Positions 1 to 8,017 of a stretch of DNA of 26,316 bases are shown piece by piece; positions within the stretch are counted from its first letter, which is position 1, and the number at the start of each line of letters is the position of its first letter. The stretch is from assembly GCA_905236585.1 (NCBI GenBank), contig CAJOQZ010000216.1, positions 1-26,316 on the forward strand. Reading direction: 5' to 3'. Below the pieces are notes generated by a model that saw only the letters and a list, made by a program, of their open reading frames with translations, made no database searches and was not told the origin of the DNA. The translations under genes and the position numbers were made by a program. Origin of the DNA: an uncultured Lachnospiraceae bacterium (lineage in GTDB: Bacteria > Bacillota > Clostridia > Lachnospirales > Lachnospiraceae).

Positions 1-190
1 ACGAGCCAAGTAAACACTTGTGTTTATTTGGCGACGCTACGAGATAACAGGCTCGCAGAGCCTGTTATACCACATTAGCGACGAGGAAAACAGAAATTTA
101 TTTCTGTTTGACGACCGTATGCGATAACAGGCGCTCTGCAGCTGTTATACCACGAAAGCACAAGGAAAATCCACATTTTTGTGGATTCGA
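1..190. repeat. Tandem array of about 80-nt palindromic units (two and a half units, open to the left)
   Basis: Unit 1 starts at 1, unit 2 at 81 and a partial third unit at 160, so the period is 79-80 nt. Each unit opens with ACGAG or ACAAG, then a variable hairpin (stems 6-17/20-31, 88-97/100-109, 168-175/180-187), then CGAC or CAAC. Units 1 and 2 go on to a second hairpin with conserved arms ATAACAG and CTGTTAT (44-54/58-68 and 124-130/142-148), closing with ACCAC. The first hairpin differs in sequence between units yet stays paired, which suggests selection on structure. There is no U-run after the stems, so they are not ordinary terminators. A REP/BIME-like extragenic palindromic element or a repetitive structured RNA both fit. 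The transcribed strand is unknown. Confidence 0.7.
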
Positions 191-241
191 CAACGAAATC
201 CTGACCGGCAAGGTCTACAGCACCGGCACCCTCCACACATG

Positions 242-270
242 AAAACAGCCGCCCTTCGAAGGTCGGCTGT
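242..270 (-). terminator. Intrinsic terminator of the two-component operon
   Basis: Outer arms ACAGCCG (245-251) and CGGCTGT (264-270) enclose the perfect palindrome CCTTCGAAGG (253-262). On the minus strand the hairpin is followed by TTTT, 28 nt after the stop of the response regulator gene. The U-run is short, so read-through is possible. Confidence 0.6.
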
Positions 271-297
271 GAAGCATTTTTGCAAACGGGGATTTTT

Positions 298-993
298 CTA
301 TACTTTCATCCGATACCCCGCCCCCCATATCGTCTCGATATACTGCGGGTTGTCCTTGTCCATCTCGATTTTTTCGCGCAGCCTTTTGATATGCACCGCC
401 ACCGTCGTCACGTCGCTGCTTGACAGCGGCTCATCCTGCCATATCTCGCGATACAGTTCCTCCTTGGAATAGACGTGGTTCGGATGCTCCACGAAAAATT
501 CCAAAATCTCAAACTCCTTGCCGGGGAGGCTTTTTTCCACGTCGTTCACCCAGACGCGCTTTGCGCCCTTGTCCATGCGAAGCCCCCGGAACGTCAGCAT
601 GTCGTTGACCGCCACGGTCGAATTGACTAACTGCTCGTACCGCGCCAAATGCGCTTTTACCCGCGCAACAAGTTCGCTCGGCGAAAAAGGCTTCGTGATG
701 TAGTCGTCCGCGCCGAGTCCAAGCCCGCGGATTTTGTCGATGTCCTCTTTTTTTGCCGAAACCATCAGAATCGGGCGGTTCTCCACCTCGCGGATTCGCT
801 TGCAGATCTCAAACCCGTCCGTCCCCGGCAGCATCACGTCCAATATGTACATATTAAACTCTTCCGCCAGCGCACGCTTAAGGCCTTTCGTCCCGTCATT
901 TTCAATGACGACCTCGAAATTACTCAGCTGCAGATAGTCCCTTTCCAGTTCTGCGATGGCTTCTTCGTCCTCTACGACCAGTATTCTCTTCAC
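298..993 (-). CDS. OmpR/PhoB-family DNA-binding response regulator
   Basis: The product is a transcription factor switched by phosphorylation from the kinase encoded just upstream. With a GTG start at 993 it has 231 residues. The receiver domain (about 1-115) shows the acidic pocket VVEDEE (6-11), the phospho-acceptor Asp52 in LDVMLPGTDG, and Lys101 in ITKPF. A winged-helix Trans_reg_C domain follows, ending in TIWGAGYRMKV. An in-frame ATG at 1029 would add 12 residues, but GAGG lies 6 nt before the GTG and the protein then begins MKRILVVEDE as is normal for the family. The start lies about 74 nt inside the 3' end of the kinase gene, so the two are probably translationally coupled. Target genes cannot be read from the sequence. 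Confidence 0.93.
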   Translation of the reverse strand: MKRILVVEDEEAIAELERDYLQLSNFEVVIENDGTKGLKRALAEEFNMYILDVMLPGTDGFEICKRIREVENRPILMVSAKKEDIDKIRGLGLGADDYITKPFSPSELVARVKAHLARYEQLVNSTVAVNDMLTFRGLRMDKGAKRVWVNDVEKSLPGKEFEILEFFVEHPNHVYSKEELYREIWQDEPLSSSDVTTVAVHIKRLREKIEMDKDNPQYIETIWGAGYRMKV

Positions 994-2110
994 TTGCACC
1001 CTCACTTTGCATTTCTTCGGGCGGCTCATATTTTCGCAAAACGAAATAGATGACCGTCCCTACGTCTTCCTCACTTGTTGCCCAGACCTGCCCGCCTTGG
1101 TCTTCGACGATCTTTTTCACAATGGAAAGCCCGATTCCGCTGCCGCCGACCGACGTCGTCCGCGAAGCATCCCCCCGGTACATCCTGTCAAAAATATGCG
1201 GCATGTCGTCGGGCGCGATGCCCTTGCCGTTGTCCTCGATCTCGACCTGGATAAAATCGCCGACGTCTTTGACGCGGAGCTGAATCTTAAGCGGCGTCTC
1301 GCCCCGGTATTTGACCGAATTGGAGATCACGTTGTGGATTGCGCGTCCTAACTGTTCGGGGTCGGCAATCAAAAGCGTCTCTTTCGGAACGAAGTTGTTA
1401 AAAACAAGTTCCACCCCCTGGCTTTCCATGTCCATCCCCAGTTCTTCCGCAATATCCATGAAATATTTTTCCACTGACAGAAGCCGGTAATTGTACGGGA
1501 TGTTGTTCATGTCCAGTTTGGAGTACATCGTCAGTTCGTTGATGAGCCGGTCGATCTCCTCCGCCTTGCTCTGGATCGTTTTCAGATACGCATCCTGCTT
1601 TTCCGGGGTATTCGCCACCCCGTCCCGCAAGCCTTCCGCATATCCCCGGATCGCCGTCAACGGCGTTTTCAGATCATGGGCGATGTTCGAGATCAACTGT
1701 TTTTGATTGTTCTCCGCGGCAATTTTCTCCTGCGCATCCGCCTTCAACTGCAGACGCATCTCCTCGAACGCATCCCCCACAACAGAAAGTTCGTCTTTCC
1801 CGCGGATATTTACTTCCACGTCCAGATTCCCCTCCCGGATATTGTCCGCCGCCTTCGCCAACTGGTCGATCCGGGCGGATACCCCGTGGTACACCCACAA
1901 AAGGAGGATGGAGATTGTAAAAACAATCAACAGGAAAGAAGACACCAGATAGTCCGCCACCCGCTGCTGGCTTGCGCTGAGCATGATCTCCGGCGCCATT
2001 TTAAGATGCAAAAGCCCGTCCCCCTCTTGGAAAAAAAACTGGATCACAAGCACGATCGGGAGCGTCACCATGATAAACAATGCAATCGCCATACGATATT
2101 TGATCTTCAT
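920..2110 (-). CDS. Membrane sensor histidine kinase (HAMP-HisKA-HATPase_c)
   Basis: The protein senses a signal at the membrane and phosphorylates the downstream regulator. From the ATG at 2110, TM1 is about residues 7-27, a short outside loop of about 28 residues follows, and TM2 is about 56-77. Next come a HAMP segment, an H-box with His145 in NIAHDLKTPL, an N-box (NVISNSVKYRG), a G1 box (DNGKGIAPDD) and a G2 box (GGSGIGLSIVKK). The small loop suggests sensing within or near the membrane rather than by a large extracytoplasmic domain. Other in-frame starts lie at 2119, 2137 and 2146 (TTG). None has a clear ribosome binding site, so the start is uncertain. The C-terminal 35 or so residues are basic and hydrophilic and overlap the regulator gene. 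Kinase-before-regulator order is less common than the reverse. Confidence 0.9.
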   Translation of the reverse strand: MKIKYRMAIALFIMVTLPIVLVIQFFFQEGDGLLHLKMAPEIMLSASQQRVADYLVSSFLLIVFTISILLLWVYHGVSARIDQLAKAADNIREGNLDVEVNIRGKDELSVVGDAFEEMRLQLKADAQEKIAAENNQKQLISNIAHDLKTPLTAIRGYAEGLRDGVANTPEKQDAYLKTIQSKAEEIDRLINELTMYSKLDMNNIPYNYRLLSVEKYFMDIAEELGMDMESQGVELVFNNFVPKETLLIADPEQLGRAIHNVISNSVKYRGETPLKIQLRVKDVGDFIQVEIEDNGKGIAPDDMPHIFDRMYRGDASRTTSVGGSGIGLSIVKKIVEDQGGQVWATSEEDVGTVIYFVLRKYEPPEEMQSEGASEENTGRRGRRSHRRTGKGLSAAE

Positions 2111-2153
2111 GCATTTCATTTTACAGGAAATGCGCATATCTTTCAAGTTTTGG

Positions 2154-2182
2154 TTGACAATCCGGTGCGCACGGTGTAATGT
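2154..2182 (+). promoter_or_regulatory. Sigma-A promoter of the metK riboswitch transcript
   Basis: TTGACA (2154-2159) is a perfect -35 box. A 17-nt spacer leads to TAATGT (2177-2182), a moderate -10. Transcription would start near 2189, about 38 nt before the riboswitch P1 stem. Confidence 0.6.
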
Positions 2183-2226
2183 TATAAATGCGGACAGGTT
2201 CCGCGTACAACTTCAGAATCAACAAT

Positions 2227-2325
2227 CTCTTATTCAGAGTGGTGGAGATACATAGGATCGAAGAAGCCACGGCAACCCCTGCAACGGGAAGGTGCCATCC
2301 TGAGCGAGTAATCGAACAATAAGAG
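2227..2325 (+). promoter_or_regulatory. SAM-I (S-box) riboswitch aptamer
   Basis: P1 is formed by CTCTTATT (2227-2234) and AATAAGAG (2318-2325). Between them are the S-box signatures: CAGAGTGGTGGAG, GCCACGGCAACC, a GGTGCCATCCTG segment, and GAACAATAAG at the 3' side. The aptamer binds S-adenosylmethionine and controls metK, the SAM synthetase gene, giving end-product feedback. The 3' strand of P1 plus the next bases, ATAAGAGGATTT (2319-2330), can pair with AAATCCGCTTAT (2345-2356) with a single mismatch. This is the anti-terminator that SAM binding would disrupt. Confidence 0.95.
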
Positions 2326-2344
2326 GATTTTTTGACCTTTCACG

Positions 2345-2372
2345 AAATCCGCTTATAACAAGCGGATTTTTT
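2345..2372 (+). terminator. Regulatory terminator of the SAM-I riboswitch
   Basis: A 10-bp perfect stem, AAATCCGCTT (2345-2354) with AAGCGGATTT (2360-2369), has a 5-nt loop and a U-rich tail to 2372. It lies between the aptamer and metK. Its 5' arm is the partner of the anti-terminator strand, so this is a conditional OFF switch in high SAM. Confidence 0.92.
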
Positions 2373-2436
2373 CATAAAAAGTCCTTTTTCGAGGGTTGGT
2401 TCTTAACATATTATCTAACCAAAAAAGGAGGACATG

Positions 2437-3618
<1,182 letters not shown>

Positions 3619-3664
3619 GTCTGCCGCTCTTTTTTGCCGACATCTTAAAGTTATTCGGCAATTT

Positions 3665-3697
3665 CCGCCGCTTCGAATCTCGGGGCGGCGGTTTTTT
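3665..3697 (+). terminator. Intrinsic terminator of metK
   Basis: CCGCCGC (3665-3671) pairs with GCGGCGG (3685-3691) and is followed by six T (3692-3697), 47 nt after the metK stop. Confidence 0.92.
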
Positions 3698-3717
3698 GCG
3701 GTTTTTCTTAAAAATGC

Positions 3718-3746
3718 TTGCGAAAAATTAAAGTGTTATTTATAAT
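3718..3746 (+). promoter_or_regulatory. Sigma-A promoter of the HD-GYP gene
   Basis: TTGCGA (3718-3723), a 17-nt spacer, and a perfect TATAAT (3741-3746). The predicted transcription start is near 3753. A TTG codon that would extend the reading frame upstream lies inside the -35 box, so the true start codon must be the downstream ATG. Confidence 0.85.
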
Positions 3747-3783
3747 TAGTTTGATACTTTGTACATTTTTATGGGGAGAGAAA

Positions 3784-4950
3784 ATGAAGCAGCTTGCACC
3801 AAAAGATTTGAAATCCGGAATGATCGTCGCAAAGGACGTTATCACCAAGCAGGGACAGACCATTGCCAGTGCCGGGACTACGCTGAATTCACAGATGATC
3901 GCGAAGATGTCTTTCTATCGGATTGCCGAGGTCTCTGTTGAAGTAGACGAACCAGCGCCTGCACCAGCACCCGCACCTACACCCGCGGCTCCGGAGCCTG
4001 TCGAGGTCGTAAAAGAGCCGGAACCCGCGCCCGTAAAAACTGAAGAGATCATCCCGAACAACGAAACGATTTCCTATTCCCAGAAGTTGAAGCGAGACCC
4101 TGTTTTTCAGGATTTCCAGTTGAATTATTCGAAGAATATCGCCTTCCTGAAGGAAACGTTTGACAAGATCATTGCCGGACAGGGGTCTTCGATCAACCAG
4201 ACGGATCTTCTGCGCAACGCGGAGACGCTGTTCCAATCCAAGACGTCCATGCAGTTGTTTGATATGCTTCATAATATGCGCTCCCTTGACGATTCGGTGT
4301 ACGCGCACAACGTTAACGTCGCTTTGGTTGCGCGGGCGCTCGGCAAGTGGCTGAAATGGCCCAAAGAGCGGTTGAACACGCTGACGCTCGCCGGTCTTTT
4401 GCACGACATCGGCAAGACGCAGATTCCCGACGAAGTGCTGAACAAGACCGGGGCTTTAACGGACGAAGAGTTCAATATGATCCGGGAGCATCCGAAACTC
4501 GGTCATAAATTATTGAAAACGGTTCCCCATATCGAACCGGCGATTCTCTACGCCGCTTTGCAGCACCATGAGCGCTATGACGGCACCGGCTATCCCAAAG
4601 GGCTTCCCGGCGACGAGATTGACGACTATGCTGCCGTGATTGCGATTGCGGACGTTTACGACGCCATGACGGCGACGCGCAGTTACCGTGCGCCCATGTC
4701 GGCTTTTCAGGTTATCGCCGCGTTCGAGCATGACGGCTACAACAAATACAAGCCGCAGTATATCTTGACTTTCCTGTCGAATATCGCCGAGGCTTACCTT
4801 AACAATCGCGTCATCTTAAGCGACGGCTCTTCCGCGACGGTTGCCTATATCAACAGCAATAAGTTGTCGAAACCGATGGTGAAAAAAGACGACGGCTCGA
4901 TCATCGACTTGAGCCGCCAGAGCGGGCTGGAAATTACGACGTGTTTGTAA
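3784..4950 (+). CDS. HD-GYP domain protein, probable c-di-GMP phosphodiesterase
   Basis: HD-GYP proteins hydrolyse c-di-GMP and so favour motility over a sessile life. From ATG 3784 (GGGGAGAG just upstream) the protein has 388 residues. The N-terminal part, beginning MKQLAPKDLKSGMIVAKDV, is a small domain of the kind often found before HD-GYP modules. A Pro-Ala-Glu linker (about 58-84) follows. The metal site has HDIGK at His207-Asp208, then EHPKLGH and QHHERYDG, and the GYP signature GTGYPKG starts at residue 267. No membrane segment or receiver domain is visible, so it is probably soluble. The hydrophobic stretch seen if the frame is extended to 3718 is not translated, because the promoter lies there. 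Its own promoter makes it monocistronic. A functional link to the nearby flagellin is plausible but only inferred. Confidence 0.93.
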   Translation: MKQLAPKDLKSGMIVAKDVITKQGQTIASAGTTLNSQMIAKMSFYRIAEVSVEVDEPAPAPAPAPTPAAPEPVEVVKEPEPAPVKTEEIIPNNETISYSQKLKRDPVFQDFQLNYSKNIAFLKETFDKIIAGQGSSINQTDLLRNAETLFQSKTSMQLFDMLHNMRSLDDSVYAHNVNVALVARALGKWLKWPKERLNTLTLAGLLHDIGKTQIPDEVLNKTGALTDEEFNMIREHPKLGHKLLKTVPHIEPAILYAALQHHERYDGTGYPKGLPGDEIDDYAAVIAIADVYDAMTATRSYRAPMSAFQVIAAFEHDGYNKYKPQYILTFLSNIAEAYLNNRVILSDGSSATVAYINSNKLSKPMVKKDDGSIIDLSRQSGLEITTCL

Positions 4951-4963
4951 AGAGATATAAATC

Positions 4964-5005
4964 CAGAATGTTAGCATAGCAAGAGCCGGCTTTATAAACA
5001 TTCTG
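4964..5005. repeat. 9-bp inverted repeat behind the HD-GYP gene
   Basis: CAGAATGTT (4964-4972) and AACATTCTG (4997-5005) are perfect inverted arms 24 nt apart, with AGCCGGCT inside the loop. The U-content after the right arm is poor. It may act as a weak terminator for the HD-GYP gene, or mark the edge of an inserted segment, since an interrupted ORF starts here. Confidence 0.45.
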
Positions 5006-5205
5006 CAAATCATAATCTTTTACGTGATACAAAATCCGAAGGTAAACTTTTTATATCGATCTTAAAATACAAAGATATCATTGTAGCGAATGCGGAACAT
5101 TTATAATGGATGATTTTTACATTCTATGACAAGCATGCCCATTCCACAAACGGGCTTCGCGACGAATGGATCAATCGTTGTATTAAAGGCGAAGCGACGG
5201 CTTAA
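4975..5205 (+). pseudogene. Interrupted small reading frame, probable gene remnant of unknown family
   Basis: One frame stays open from just after a TAG at 4972 to a TAA at 5203 apart from a single internal TAA at 5104-5106. The first part reads as a plausible protein (KHSANHNLLRDTKSEGKLF, then ISILKYKDIIVANAEHL). The second continues MIFTFYDKHAHSTNGLRDE then WINRCIKGEATA. The composition is protein-like on both sides of the stop. No start codon with a ribosome binding site is seen, so this is most likely a decayed 3' fragment. It sits beside a toxin-antitoxin pair in an AT-rich stretch. I do not recognise the family. A chance open frame cannot be excluded. Confidence 0.35.
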
Positions 5206-5244
5206 AGAATCCTGCTTTTTGCAGTTCCCTTTTTCTTCCATACA

Positions 5245-5535
5245 TTATACCTTTTCAATTCCGAGTATATAGCCCATGGACGAAAGGTAACGGATTACCG
5301 TTTCCAACGTTGTTCCCTGCACACGTTCGGCGCGGCTGACTGCCTGTTGTGACAAACCGGAGCGTTGCGCGATTTCTTTTTGTGTCAGCGCTTCTTTTTT
5401 TCTGATTGCCTGAAGTTTTGCCTTAAACTCCATTTCCGCCTGAAAGTTTTGATGCACTTCCGCCGCCTCGGGGTTTGACGCAATCAGTTCATTCAATTCT
5501 TTATCTTCCTCTATCGGATCACTCATTACAAACAT
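5245..5535 (-). CDS. XRE-family antitoxin of a HigBA-like pair
   Basis: A small DNA-binding protein of 96 residues that would neutralise the toxin encoded upstream and repress the shared promoter. Residues about 38-92 form a lambda-repressor-like helix-turn-helix, with LTQKEIAQRSGLSQQAVSRA as its recognition unit. The N-terminal 35 residues are acidic and are the likely toxin-binding arm. The ATG at 5535 is preceded by GAGGGG 6 nt away, which overlaps the toxin stop codon. The genes are 9 nt apart, so translation is probably coupled. Toxin-first order is typical of HigBA and unlike most RelBE pairs. Confidence 0.85.
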   Translation of the reverse strand: MFVMSDPIEEDKELNELIASNPEAAEVHQNFQAEMEFKAKLQAIRKKEALTQKEIAQRSGLSQQAVSRAERVQGTTLETVIRYLSSMGYILGIEKV

Positions 5536-5544
5536 ACTATCCCC

Positions 5545-5871
5545 TCACATTAATCCCTCATTTTTTGCCCGCGCTATCGCTTTATCTATATCGACTTTTT
5601 CCGCTTTTCCTTTTTGCTTCTTGCAAATATGCAAAAAATATACGGTATCCATATCCGCGACCACATACATAACCCGATTTTGCTCAACCTTGATCTCGTA
5701 AAGTTTTCCTCGCAGGTGCCGAACGTTCAATATGGAAAAAGCCGCCATTCCTTTATCACGGATATACTTTCGCGTCTCCAACAATAATGTCCGATCCTTA
5801 ATTGGCTGAGAATTAATATATTCCATTATTAGGTTCTTCCCGCCGGAAGTAGTATAGTCGAGTATATTCAT
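5545..5871 (-). CDS. RelE/HigB-type toxin (Gp49-like), probable mRNA interferase
   Basis: A 108-residue basic protein of the type II toxin superfamily whose members cleave mRNA at the ribosome. The central strand pattern, LNVRHLRGKLYEIKVEQNRV followed by MYVVADMDTVYFLHICKKQ, is typical of phage Gp49-like/HigB proteins, as is the C-terminal helix rich in Lys (KAEKVDIDKAIARAKNE). The start at 5871 has AAGGGG close upstream. It is first in a two-gene operon with the antitoxin. The promoter at 5907-5935 contains a short palindrome, as expected for autoregulation by the complex. Toxicity is not shown by the sequence. Confidence 0.85.
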   Translation of the reverse strand: MNILDYTTSGGKNLIMEYINSQPIKDRTLLLETRKYIRDKGMAAFSILNVRHLRGKLYEIKVEQNRVMYVVADMDTVYFLHICKKQKGKAEKVDIDKAIARAKNEGLM

Positions 5872-5906
5872 AGCCCCTTATCGAATACATCATTTGTCAT
5901 GTATAG

Positions 5907-5935
5907 ATATTATCATACGATAGTCGCGATGTAAA
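5907..5935 (-). promoter_or_regulatory. Promoter and putative operator of the toxin-antitoxin operon
   Basis: On the minus strand TTTACA (5935-5930), a 17-nt spacer, and TAATAT (5912-5907). The dyad TATC-ATAC-GATA at 5911-5922 overlaps the upstream end of the -10 box, which is where an antitoxin-toxin complex would block polymerase. Confidence 0.75.
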
Positions 5936-5978
5936 GCGTGCATTCCAAGATGGATGTATGTGCATTTTACTTTATTCG

Positions 5979-6017
5979 AAAAAAAAGCGACATCTTTACC
6001 TTTTGACGAATGTCGCT
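5979..6017 (-). terminator. Intrinsic terminator of the flagellin gene
   Basis: Minus-strand arms AGCGACAT (6017-6010) and ATGTCGCT (5993-5986) are perfectly paired and followed by a run of T ending near 5979, 21 nt after the flagellin stop. Confidence 0.88.
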
Positions 6018-6038
6018 CTCTTGCCGGTTCCATTTTTC

Positions 6039-7871
6039 CTATCCCAATAACTGCATTATGCTATCCTTGCTTTGGTTCGCCTGTGAAAGCATGGACTGCC
6101 CTGCCTGTTCCAATATGGAATGTTTTGAAAAATCCACCATAGCATCCGCCATATCCGTATCGCGTAAGCGAGATTCTGCGGCTGACGTGTTTTCCGAGGT
6201 ATTCTTATCTATTGCGACCGTGTGTTCCAGTCGATTTTGTTGTGCGCCCAAATAACTCCGATGTTCAGACACCTTATCCAGCGCGGCTTGCGATTGCTCG
6301 ATTGCGTCTGACGCAGATAAATGAGTTGTTACATCTAATCCACGAATGCCGAGAACTCCGGTATTCATCTCTTCAAAACCGATAAACATTCCGTTTCCTT
6401 GCGTCGCGCCCGATTGAATCCACCAATCCGCACGGGGAACGTGTACTTTTTCGGATGGGCTACTGCTGGGATCAACAGGAACATTATTTACGTTGGAATC
6501 CTGATCCGCATCCATAACACCGTACAGGTATATATGTCGTTCCCTATCACCAGCCGCGACTGTGCCGCTATATATCAGACTAAACATTTTATCAGCATTT
6601 GTAGTAGTAGACCCAATCCCGCCGCCGACATTAGTAGCGCCGCTTTTTAACGCATCATAACTATCCCATGAAAATCCACTGCCCCACCTTCCAAAGAGTA
6701 CGGAATCTGCAGCAGCCGTACTTATAAACTCGGAAAATGGCAATCGGTCATTTTGCGCGTTATATATTGAAAAATTTAATGCTTCCGAATGAGTATTCAA
6801 ATCATACACATTTGAGTTTCCCGCTGCAAGAATATCCGCATCTTCTGTGTAGAAGGAAAATCTGTTGACCTTCTGATTATTCATATAATATTCTTCACAA
6901 CGATCATTGTTATTATATGCAGTATCAATATTCTCCATCAACTGATAGTCTACCGTTTCCGTCCCTGTGTTTTTTATTTGATATTGAACCTGCGCATATT
7001 GCGATGTGCCGTTATTTGGCTCATAAGTCACAAGTTGTCTCAATTCAAAAGACACTCCATCCTCCGGCGCATAACTGAATGTTCTGCTATATCTATGCTG
7101 ACCATTCCCCATAACCGTATCTGAATAACTTCCGGGAACTATCTGCATATTCTCAAGCCTCTGCGAACCGCTGTGCGTCACGCCGTCCGCGTCGGTATAA
7201 CTGTATCGAAAATCCGGGTGTGAAGTTGCTCCACTTCCATATACTAAATTCATTCTTGCCGTCTGCCCGGACTCGGTCGTATACTGTGTGGAATCAATCG
7301 CAACTGCGAGATTAAACGTACCCGCGGAAGATGATGCCGTAAACGGCTGCCCCGTTAGGTTGACATCACTCATTGTAAACGCAGAAAACGGAACATTTTG
7401 CAAAGATACCGCGCCCCCTGTCGTCGTATCATATAATTCTTCCTCTGCGCCCTTAAATAGCGGCTTCGTATTAAACTCCGTCGTATCTCCGATGCGATCT
7501 ACTTCCGTCAATAACTGGTTTATCTCTTTTTGAATCTGCTGACGGTCTTCCGGCGTATTCGTATCATTTGCCGCTTGAACAGATAGTTCTGTCATTCGGT
7601 GCAGCATTTCCTGTACCTCTCCAAGCGCCCCATCTCCAACCTGTAGCGCAGAAATCCCATCCGTTGTATTCGTAGTTGCTTTATCAAGCCCCTTAATCTG
7701 CCATCTCATCTTTTCCGAAATAGCAAGACCGGCAGCATCATCTGCGCTACGGTTGATTTTATATCCTGACGAAAGTTTTTCCGCCGCTTTCGATTTCTTA
7801 TCGCCGGTAATCTTCAACTGGCGGTTCGCGAACATTGCTTCCAAATTATGTTCTATTATTGCCGTCTGCAT
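6039..7871 (-). CDS. Flagellin with a large inserted central domain
   Basis: This is the filament subunit of the flagellum, exported by the flagellar type III apparatus. The 610-residue product has a conserved N-terminal D0/D1 region (1 to about 145, including LSSGYKINRSADDAAGLAIS) and C-terminal D1/D0 region (about 485-610, ending SMLSQANQSKDSIMQLLG). Between them are about 340 variable residues, against roughly 270-300 residues in total for many clostridial flagellins. The insert is rich in aromatic and polar strand-forming residues (for example QVQYQIKNTGTETVDYQLME), suggesting a surface beta-sandwich. No HExxH motif is seen, so it is not a flagellinolysin. GGAGG precedes the ATG. A sigma-D promoter lies upstream and a terminator downstream. 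No other flagellar gene is in the window, so this is an isolated flagellin locus. Confidence 0.96.
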   Translation of the reverse strand: MQTAIIEHNLEAMFANRQLKITGDKKSKAAEKLSSGYKINRSADDAAGLAISEKMRWQIKGLDKATTNTTDGISALQVGDGALGEVQEMLHRMTELSVQAANDTNTPEDRQQIQKEINQLLTEVDRIGDTTEFNTKPLFKGAEEELYDTTTGGAVSLQNVPFSAFTMSDVNLTGQPFTASSSAGTFNLAVAIDSTQYTTESGQTARMNLVYGSGATSHPDFRYSYTDADGVTHSGSQRLENMQIVPGSYSDTVMGNGQHRYSRTFSYAPEDGVSFELRQLVTYEPNNGTSQYAQVQYQIKNTGTETVDYQLMENIDTAYNNNDRCEEYYMNNQKVNRFSFYTEDADILAAGNSNVYDLNTHSEALNFSIYNAQNDRLPFSEFISTAAADSVLFGRWGSGFSWDSYDALKSGATNVGGGIGSTTTNADKMFSLIYSGTVAAGDRERHIYLYGVMDADQDSNVNNVPVDPSSSPSEKVHVPRADWWIQSGATQGNGMFIGFEEMNTGVLGIRGLDVTTHLSASDAIEQSQAALDKVSEHRSYLGAQQNRLEHTVAIDKNTSENTSAAESRLRDTDMADAMVDFSKHSILEQAGQSMLSQANQSKDSIMQLLG

Positions 7872-7914
7872 ATTTTACCTCCGTGTAACATGCATCTTTT
7901 CATTGTTAAAACAT

Positions 7915-7942
7915 ATATCGGCTCTTTTCGCTACATATTTTA
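7915..7942 (-). promoter_or_regulatory. Sigma-D (sigma-28) flagellar promoter
   Basis: On the minus strand TAAA (7942-7939), a 16-nt spacer and GCCGATAT (7922-7915) match the Bacillus subtilis sigma-D consensus TAAA-N14-16-GCCGATAT without mismatch. It lies about 45 nt upstream of the flagellin start, placing the gene in the late flagellar class. Confidence 0.93.
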
Positions 7943-8017
7943 ACATTTGTTTTGCTATTATGCTACGTTTTTTTATTTATCCGTTTTAATATCCCTTTAT
8001 CATATATAGTTGTTATT

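Noticed and set aside
1..190. CRISPR array
   Set aside because: The repeated parts are palindromes interleaved with a second, self-pairing variable hairpin. Spacers of a CRISPR would not be self-complementary, and no cas gene is nearby.
45..240. Plus-strand frame ending EILTGKVYSTGTLHT before a TGA at about 238
   Set aside because: The frame opens after a stop inside the repeat unit, lacks a good start, and its codons follow the palindromes. The structure repeats at 79-80 nt, not a multiple of three throughout, so coding is unlikely.
3718..3783. N-terminal membrane segment of the HD-GYP protein
   Set aside because: The hydrophobic 22 codons lie across the -35 and -10 boxes and the transcription start, so they cannot be translated from this promoter.
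5210..5244. Terminator of the toxin-antitoxin operon (CTGC/GCAG stem)
   Set aside because: A 4-bp stem with an A-rich loop and a broken T-run is too weak to call.
6039..7871. Flagellinolysin (metalloprotease flagellin)
   Set aside because: No HExxH motif occurs in the central region.
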